Positions 6,895 to 12,015 of a stretch of 12,015 bases of DNA are shown here, piece by piece (the stretch's first letter is position 1; every line of letters starts with the position of its first letter). The DNA lies in assembly GCA_035544835.1 (NCBI GenBank), contig DASZZV010000110.1, positions 1 to 12,015 on the forward strand. Reading direction: 5' to 3'. The DNA is from DASZZV01 sp035544835 (lineage in GTDB: Bacteria; Acidobacteriota; Thermoanaerobaculia; Gp7-AA8). A model generated the notes under the pieces. That model searched no databases. It was not told the DNA's origin and saw nothing but the letters and a program-made list of their open reading frames with translations. The translations under genes were made by a program, and so were the position numbers.

Positions 6895-9800
6895 ATGAAG
6901 CGCATCGACCGGAGTTGCAGCGTTACCGCCCGCGCGGCAGTCATCGCACTGGCCTTTCCCCTTCTTCTCTCCTCTGTAGGTTCCGCGGCAAATCGTAAAT
7001 GGAACAACCCCGGCGGCGGCGCTTTCGGGAATGGCGGAAACTGGATCCCGCTTGGTGTTCCTGCCGCAGGGGAGGACATCTTCATCGACCTGCCCGGGAA
7101 TTACACCGTGCAGACCGGCGGCTCGAACTTCTCATTCGGGACCCTTCACGTCGGAGCGGCCGGAAGCGTTCAGTTGACCGTGCAGAGCGGCGATCGTCTG
7201 ACGGCATCGACGATCACCGACATCAACGGCGGGGGAAGGATCAACGTGCAGGGGACGCTCTCTGCGGGAGCTCTGAACATCCTCAGCGGAACCCTCACCA
7301 CCTCCAACGGCCTGGTCGATCTCGCCGGTGGGCTCCTTCAGCAGGGAGGCTCGACGATCCTCAACGGGGGGCAGATCCGTGTGGGGACCACGATGCGATT
7401 CAACAGCGGTACTGTGTCGGGCGGCGGAACGCTGGCAGGAAACATCATCAGTTCTGCCAACTTCAAACCCGGCTCGAACGCGACTCTACTGATCAATGGC
7501 AGCTACATTCAGAATCCTGTTGCTTCGTCCCTGTTCCAGGTGATCAACCCCGGCTCCGGAGCCGTGGCCAGCCGGCTCAACGTCAACGGGCCGGCAACCC
7601 TCACCGGAGCGTTGCAACTCACGGCCTCGTTCATTCCCCCTGCCGGCACGGTCGTTCAAACCATGTCCTTCAACAGTCACCTCGGTGCGTTTCAGACCGT
7701 CACTGTCCCTCCGGCCAATGGCGGTGTCCTCCTGCAGCCGGTATTTACTCCGACCAAATTGATGATCCTGGCGATCCCGATTCCGATCATCTCGATCACT
7801 CCGTCGTCCCGTTCCGTCTCGCCGCGTGCTTCCGATTCCTTCACCGTGTCGATCCCAACGGCACTCGCTTCCGACACGACCGTCGCCCTTTCTTCATCGT
7901 CACCCTCCTCGGCTACCTTGCCTGCCTCGGTCGTGATCCGGCGCGGAGAAACGTCAGCCGTCTTCGCCGTGACCGGCGTCGCCACCGGCTCAACCACCAT
8001 CGGCGCGACCCTTCCCGCTGCGGTCGGTGGCAGCACAGCCACGGCCACGCTGACGATCGGCAACAGGCCGGCGGCAGTCGTCGTGACGTCGATCCCTGCG
8101 CCGATGATCGTCGCCCCGGGAGATGGCAGCACTGCCTCGAGCTTCTATGTTCTCCAGAACAGCGGTGACACGGCCACCAACGTGTCGCTGGCAGCTATCG
8201 GAGATTTGACAGCGGGCGCTTTCTTTTCGCAATCACCAACGAGCTTCACGCTGAACCCGGGCGACAGTCAGACCGTTCAGATCACCGCCTTCGCCGAAAA
8301 CGCCGCCGCGGCGCTGACCGGCTTCTCCGTGGTCTCCGGCACCGGCACGCCGCCGAATCTCCGCATCCCTGTTCGCCTGCTGGTCGGACCGCCGTCGAGC
8401 GGCAACCCGTCCGTCATCGCCCTCGACAAACGAATCGATGTTTCGGCGTCAGGAAATCCGACCGGGACGGTGCGATATCAGAATGTCGGCTCAGGAGCTG
8501 CCACCGGGCTGGCCGCCGGCGATGTTCCATGGATTACGCCGCAGGCTGGCCTCATCACCATCGCGCCGGGGGCGATCGTCAGCGTCTCGTTTACGATCGA
8601 CCGGTCGCAACGTCCCGACGTGACGCTACTCACTGGCTCGGCAAAATGCACTCTCTCCTTCTTCTACCCTGCGCCCGCTTCAGGAGGCAAAGGGGCGTTG
8701 CCCCTCGCCAGCCCGCCCGGCCTGGCCGCTCCCGTCGCCATCTCCGACACCGTGAAACCGGTGAGCGCTTCGAGCGGTCTTACTCCGCTTGCCGCGGGAG
8801 AAGTCGCGCTGGTCATTCCCGGCGTCGGTCACGTCGTCGGAAGTGGAGGGAAAGAATTCGTCTCCGACGTCTCGATCCTCAATGAGGTCAGCGGGGCGGT
8901 GAACGATGTTCAGCTCTACTTCACCTCAGCGACGGCATCGGTTGCGGCGGCGCAATCGCTGGCGCCGAGCCAGTCCCTGCTGCTGGCCGACGCTGTAACG
9001 ACATTCTTCGGAAATCAGGGAGAGGTCGGCACTCTGCATCTCCGGTCCAGCCAGGTCGACAAGCTGGATGTCGCAGCCAATGTCTTCAACCGTGCCAATC
9101 CCAAGGGGACGTATGGAACGGCCCTTCCCGTGTTTCGATCGAACCGCGGCATTGCCCCTGGCGACTCGCTCTGGATCAGCGGCATCCGTAAGGATGCGAC
9201 CGCTCATACGAATCTGTATATCCAGGAAGTGTCGGGGACGGCGGCAGCCGTGGATGTGAGCTTCAAGAACAGCGCCGGCGGGGTCGTCAGCACGTTGATC
9301 AATCAGCAGGTTGGTGCGTTCGGACTGTTGCAGATGAACTCCGCGGCACCCGACGGCGCCGTCTTCGCGACCATCAACAACCGCAGCGGAGGTCAGATCG
9401 TGGCCTTTGCCACTCCGGTGGACGACGCCAGCGGGGACACCTGGGCCGTGGCCGACTGGTCGCGTCAGTTCGGCATCGGTCCAGCCGACCCTCAAGTCAT
9501 CGTCGTGGCCGGCGCCGCACCTGGGGCGAATAACACCTACTTCCGGACCGACCTGGCCATCACCAATGCCGGAGCGGCGTTCGCGACCGGTACCCTGACC
9601 TACCTACCGACGAACGTAGTTCGCAACATCAGTCTCGCACCAGGGCAGTCGCTGATTCTCTCCGACGTGGTAACCAACTTTTTCAATGCTCCTCCGTCGG
9701 TTGGCTCGATGATTTTCCGACCCGACCAGCCGGCCAACGTCGTCATCACCAGCCGCACCTACACGACCGTGCAGGGGGACGTGGCCACATTTGGAACCGG

Positions 9801-10224
9801 GGTGCCTACCCTGCCGATGAGCGCCGCGTTGCGCGCCGGAGAATCGCGCCTTTTCGGCGGACTTGAGGACTCTCCGCTCACCACGATTCAGTCAGCGAGG
9901 GCGGCTACGTTCCGCACGAATTTCGGCCTGGTCGAAACGACCAGGAATCCAGCCACCGTGCGGGTGTCCGTTTTCTTCTCTGATGGAAAGCAACTCGCAC
10001 AGGGAGGACCGGTGGCATCGCAGACCTACTCGCTTGCACCGAATGAGTTCAGGCAGCTCAGCGGCCTGGTGAAATCGATTGTCGGCGACTCACGCGAGAC
10101 GATGTATGGGGATCTCCACAACGTCCAGGTCCGTTTCGAAATCATCAGCGGCACTGGGGCCGTCGTTCCCTTCGTGACGTCGACCGACAACGGGACAGGC
10201 GACACGGTGCTGCGGACTGAGTGA
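6895..10224 (+). CDS. Large secreted multidomain repeat protein, 1109 aa
   Basis: Start supported by GGAGG six bases upstream. A signal peptide covers residues 1 to about 31 (basic start, hydrophobic 12-28, cleavage near S-A-A). Residues about 35-290 are glycine-, serine- and threonine-rich short strands of beta-helix type, opening with a G-N-W motif (48-50) as in autotransporter-like passenger domains. Residues about 298-390 and 400-498 look like two immunoglobulin-like domains, and 505-592 a third with BACON-like character (W-I-T-P near 546). A Pro/Gly linker follows. Two copies of a domain of about 215-240 residues close the protein (about 637-853 and 867-1106). I see no catalytic motif, membrane anchor, LPXTG, PEP-CTERM or beta-barrel, and only one cysteine, Cys585, in the mature part. 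Probably an extracellular or surface structural or adhesive protein; function unknown. Confidence 0.88.
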   Translation: MKRIDRSCSVTARAAVIALAFPLLLSSVGSAANRKWNNPGGGAFGNGGNWIPLGVPAAGEDIFIDLPGNYTVQTGGSNFSFGTLHVGAAGSVQLTVQSGDRLTASTITDINGGGRINVQGTLSAGALNILSGTLTTSNGLVDLAGGLLQQGGSTILNGGQIRVGTTMRFNSGTVSGGGTLAGNIISSANFKPGSNATLLINGSYIQNPVASSLFQVINPGSGAVASRLNVNGPATLTGALQLTASFIPPAGTVVQTMSFNSHLGAFQTVTVPPANGGVLLQPVFTPTKLMILAIPIPIISITPSSRSVSPRASDSFTVSIPTALASDTTVALSSSSPSSATLPASVVIRRGETSAVFAVTGVATGSTTIGATLPAAVGGSTATATLTIGNRPAAVVVTSIPAPMIVAPGDGSTASSFYVLQNSGDTATNVSLAAIGDLTAGAFFSQSPTSFTLNPGDSQTVQITAFAENAAAALTGFSVVSGTGTPPNLRIPVRLLVGPPSSGNPSVIALDKRIDVSASGNPTGTVRYQNVGSGAATGLAAGDVPWITPQAGLITIAPGAIVSVSFTIDRSQRPDVTLLTGSAKCTLSFFYPAPASGGKGALPLASPPGLAAPVAISDTVKPVSASSGLTPLAAGEVALVIPGVGHVVGSGGKEFVSDVSILNEVSGAVNDVQLYFTSATASVAAAQSLAPSQSLLLADAVTTFFGNQGEVGTLHLRSSQVDKLDVAANVFNRANPKGTYGTALPVFRSNRGIAPGDSLWISGIRKDATAHTNLYIQEVSGTAAAVDVSFKNSAGGVVSTLINQQVGAFGLLQMNSAAPDGAVFATINNRSGGQIVAFATPVDDASGDTWAVADWSRQFGIGPADPQVIVVAGAAPGANNTYFRTDLAITNAGAAFATGTLTYLPTNVVRNISLAPGQSLILSDVVTNFFNAPPSVGSMIFRPDQPANVVITSRTYTTVQGDVATFGTGVPTLPMSAALRAGESRLFGGLEDSPLTTIQSARAATFRTNFGLVETTRNPATVRVSVFFSDGKQLAQGGPVASQTYSLAPNEFRQLSGLVKSIVGDSRETMYGDLHNVQVRFEIISGTGAVVPFVTSTDNGTGDTVLRTE
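8803..10212 (+). repeat. Tandem duplicated C-terminal domain within the secreted protein
   Basis: Copy 1 is encoded at about 8803-9453 and copy 2 at about 9493-10212. Landmarks in order: FVSDVSILN (655) against FRTDLAITN (883); APSQSLLLADAVTTFF (690) against APGQSLILSDVVTNFF (915), 11 of 16 identical; VGTLHLR (711) against VGSMIFR (936); GTYGTALPVF (738) against ATFGTGVPTL (964); and the closing DDASGDTW (843) against DNGTGDTV (1098). The copies are diverged, so the duplication is old. I infer a beta-sandwich domain pair. Confidence 0.75.
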
Positions 10225-10235
10225 AGAGGAGAGGC

Positions 10236-10339
10236 GAATTGTGAATGTGAATTTGTTGAATTTTGAATTTAAGAGGTGGCATCACTTTGTGCCCGGTCCA
10301 CTCAATTCACAATTCAGAATTCAACATTCCCAATTCAGC
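10236..10339. repeat. AT-rich heptamer repeat arranged as an inverted pair
   Basis: At 10305-10339 five 7-bp units stand in exact register: ATTCACA, ATTCAGA, ATTCAAC, ATTCCCA, ATTCAGC. At 10236-10270 the complementary type (GAATT/TGAAT units, less regular) runs in the other orientation, so the two blocks can pair imperfectly across a loop of about 33 bases. Composition contrasts sharply with the GC-rich genes on both sides. It starts 12 bases after the stop of the secreted protein gene and may help terminate it. There is no other gene in the 165-bp gap. Confidence 0.75.
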
Positions 10340-10375
10340 CTTTGCGGTTCTCCCTTCCGCACCCTTCCCCTGCGT

Positions 10376-10381
10376 TACACT
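10376..10381 (+). promoter_or_regulatory. Possible -10 box of enolase
   Basis: TACACT lies eight bases before the enolase ATG. A transcript starting about seven bases after it would begin at or next to the start codon. No clear -35 hexamer is found 16-18 bp upstream. Weak, but the absence of any Shine-Dalgarno sequence before this ATG fits a leaderless mRNA. Confidence 0.3.
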
Positions 10382-10389
10382 ACCGCCCT

Positions 10390-11670
<1,281 letters not shown>

Positions 11671-11676
11671 TTTTAT

Positions 11677-11744
11677 TTGGCGATCGTGCCAGTTAGGCGA
11701 TTGCGCTGATTTGGCAATCGCGCCCGTTTTGCGATCGCGCTAGT
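11677..11744. repeat. Four tandem degenerate 17-bp repeats
   Basis: Units at 11677-11693, 11694-11710, 11711-11727 and 11728-11744 keep an exact 17-bp period. The first and last read TTGGCGATCGTGCCAGT and TTTGCGATCGCGCTAGT; the approximate consensus is TTGGCGATCGCGC(C/T)AGT. Each unit centres on a near-palindromic GCGATCGC-like core. The array begins six bases after the enolase stop and runs straight into the next inverted repeat. It is too short and has no spacers, so it is not a CRISPR array. Confidence 0.85.
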
Positions 11745-11818
11745 AGGGGCGCGCAGAGCGCGCCGATACCCCTGGCGCAGAAAAAGGCCGAGAGTGTCGG
11801 CGCGCTGCGCGCCCCTGC
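11743..11818. repeat. Inverted pair of REP-like palindromic elements, family 4
   Basis: Arms at 11743-11769 and 11794-11818 in opposite orientation, separated by 24 bp. Each arm is itself a hairpin: GGCGCGC-aga-GCGCGCC on the left and GGCGCGC-t-GCGCGCC on the right. The arms differ inside only by a two-base change in loop length, plus one substitution near each outer or inner end; the stems are unchanged. It follows the 17-bp array downstream of enolase and could form a strong terminator-like fold, though no T-run follows. The remaining 85 bases up to the next gene hold nothing else I recognise apart from a -10-like box. Confidence 0.85.
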
Positions 11819-11887
11819 GGTCTTAGGCAGCAAGCAAGAACCAGTGAGCCTTGCGACGTCTCATCCGCGGAATGAACGCGAAGCAGA

Positions 11888-11893
11888 TAGAAT
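11888..11893 (+). promoter_or_regulatory. Possible -10 box of the antitoxin-like gene
   Basis: TAGAAT matches the -10 consensus at five of six positions and ends ten bases before the ATG at 11904, so the leader would be only a few bases. No -35 at standard spacing and no Shine-Dalgarno sequence. Inference only. Confidence 0.3.
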
Positions 11894-11903
11894 TGCATCT
11901 GTC

Positions 11904-12015
11904 ATGACGAAGCTCGAGATGCTGGAATCGGAAATTCAAAAACTCTCCGACGCGGAACTCGCTTCTTTCCGGGCGTGGTTTGCTGAATACGACTGGCAGG
12001 CCTGGGACCGCCAAC
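11904..12015 (+). CDS. Probable type II antitoxin, N-terminal fragment
   Basis: 37 codons are visible before the window ends. The sequence, with M-L-E-S-E-I-Q-K-L-S at 6-15, ELASFRAWFAEYD at 18-30 and W-D-R-Q at 34-37, matches a family of small acidic proteins (about 70 residues) that I know as antitoxins usually followed by a RelE/ParE-type toxin gene. The toxin would lie just beyond the window and cannot be confirmed. The start is the only ATG that fits the family's opening; no Shine-Dalgarno sequence is seen. The opposite strand is also open here, but shows no family resemblance. Confidence 0.65.
   Translation, partial: MTKLEMLESEIQKLSDAELASFRAWFAEYDWQAWDRQ

Noticed and set aside
8098..8800. 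Frameshift or domain junction error in the secreted protein
   Set aside because: The frame stays open with consistent composition through the immunoglobulin-like region and linker; no competing frame takes over.
10276..10389. Upstream extension of enolase
   Set aside because: The extra 38 codons translate the heptamer repeat and have no match to the enolase N-terminus.
11677..11744. CRISPR array or cyanobacterial HIP1 cluster
   Set aside because: Units are 17 bp with no spacers and are degenerate, unlike CRISPR. A single exact GCGATCGC is not evidence of HIP1 enrichment, and nothing else suggests a cyanobacterium.
11823..12014. Minus-strand open frame at the window end
   Set aside because: The plus strand encodes a recognisable antitoxin N-terminus; the minus frame shows no features.

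Overview
The window is GC-rich bacterial chromosome with ordinary housekeeping genes, two poorly known membrane or secreted proteins, and unusually structured intergenic DNA. No ribosomal RNA or taxon-specific marker is present, so the source can only be inferred. A 1109-residue secreted protein ending in two copies of a large extracellular domain (motif AP.QSL.L.D.VT.FF, ending near GDT) looks most like proteins I associate with soil Acidobacteriota. GC-rich codon use, the DUF4337-type protein and many dispersed palindromic repeats fit that, but do not prove it.

Layout. 1-177 (+) is the end of an OmpR-type response regulator. 349-1203 (-) is an unrecognised secreted protein. 1325-1924 (+) is a DUF4337-like membrane protein. 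2194-5052 (-) is complete uvrA (nucleotide excision repair). 5329-5661 (-) is cutA, with a possible 28-codon leader ORF overlapping its start by four bases. Divergent from it, 5808-6722 (+) is a monofunctional peptidoglycan glycosyltransferase (mtgA) with a long Pro/Ser/Thr tail. 6895-10224 (+) is the large secreted repeat protein. 10390-11670 (+) is enolase. 11904-12015 (+) is the start of a probable type II antitoxin, cut by the window edge. Apart from the possible leader ORF and cutA, the genes look like separate transcription units, not one pathway.

The most interesting content lies between genes. Four intergenic regions each hold an inverted pair of short palindromic elements, and the four families differ in sequence (202-330, 1964-2153, 5185-5317, 11743-11818). 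In the first three, the two arms differ mainly by paired substitutions that keep small local hairpins intact while their loops stay identical. In the fourth, the only internal change is in the hairpin loop. This is the pattern expected if the local hairpins, not the long arm-to-arm stem, are under selection, as in REP/BIME elements mobilised by RAYT (TnpA-REP) enzymes. Two further repeat types are present: an exact-period 4 x 17-bp array directly after enolase, and an AT-rich heptamer repeat arranged as an inverted pair before it. Enolase and the antitoxin both lack a clear Shine-Dalgarno sequence and have a -10-like box very close to the start codon, which may mean leaderless transcripts.
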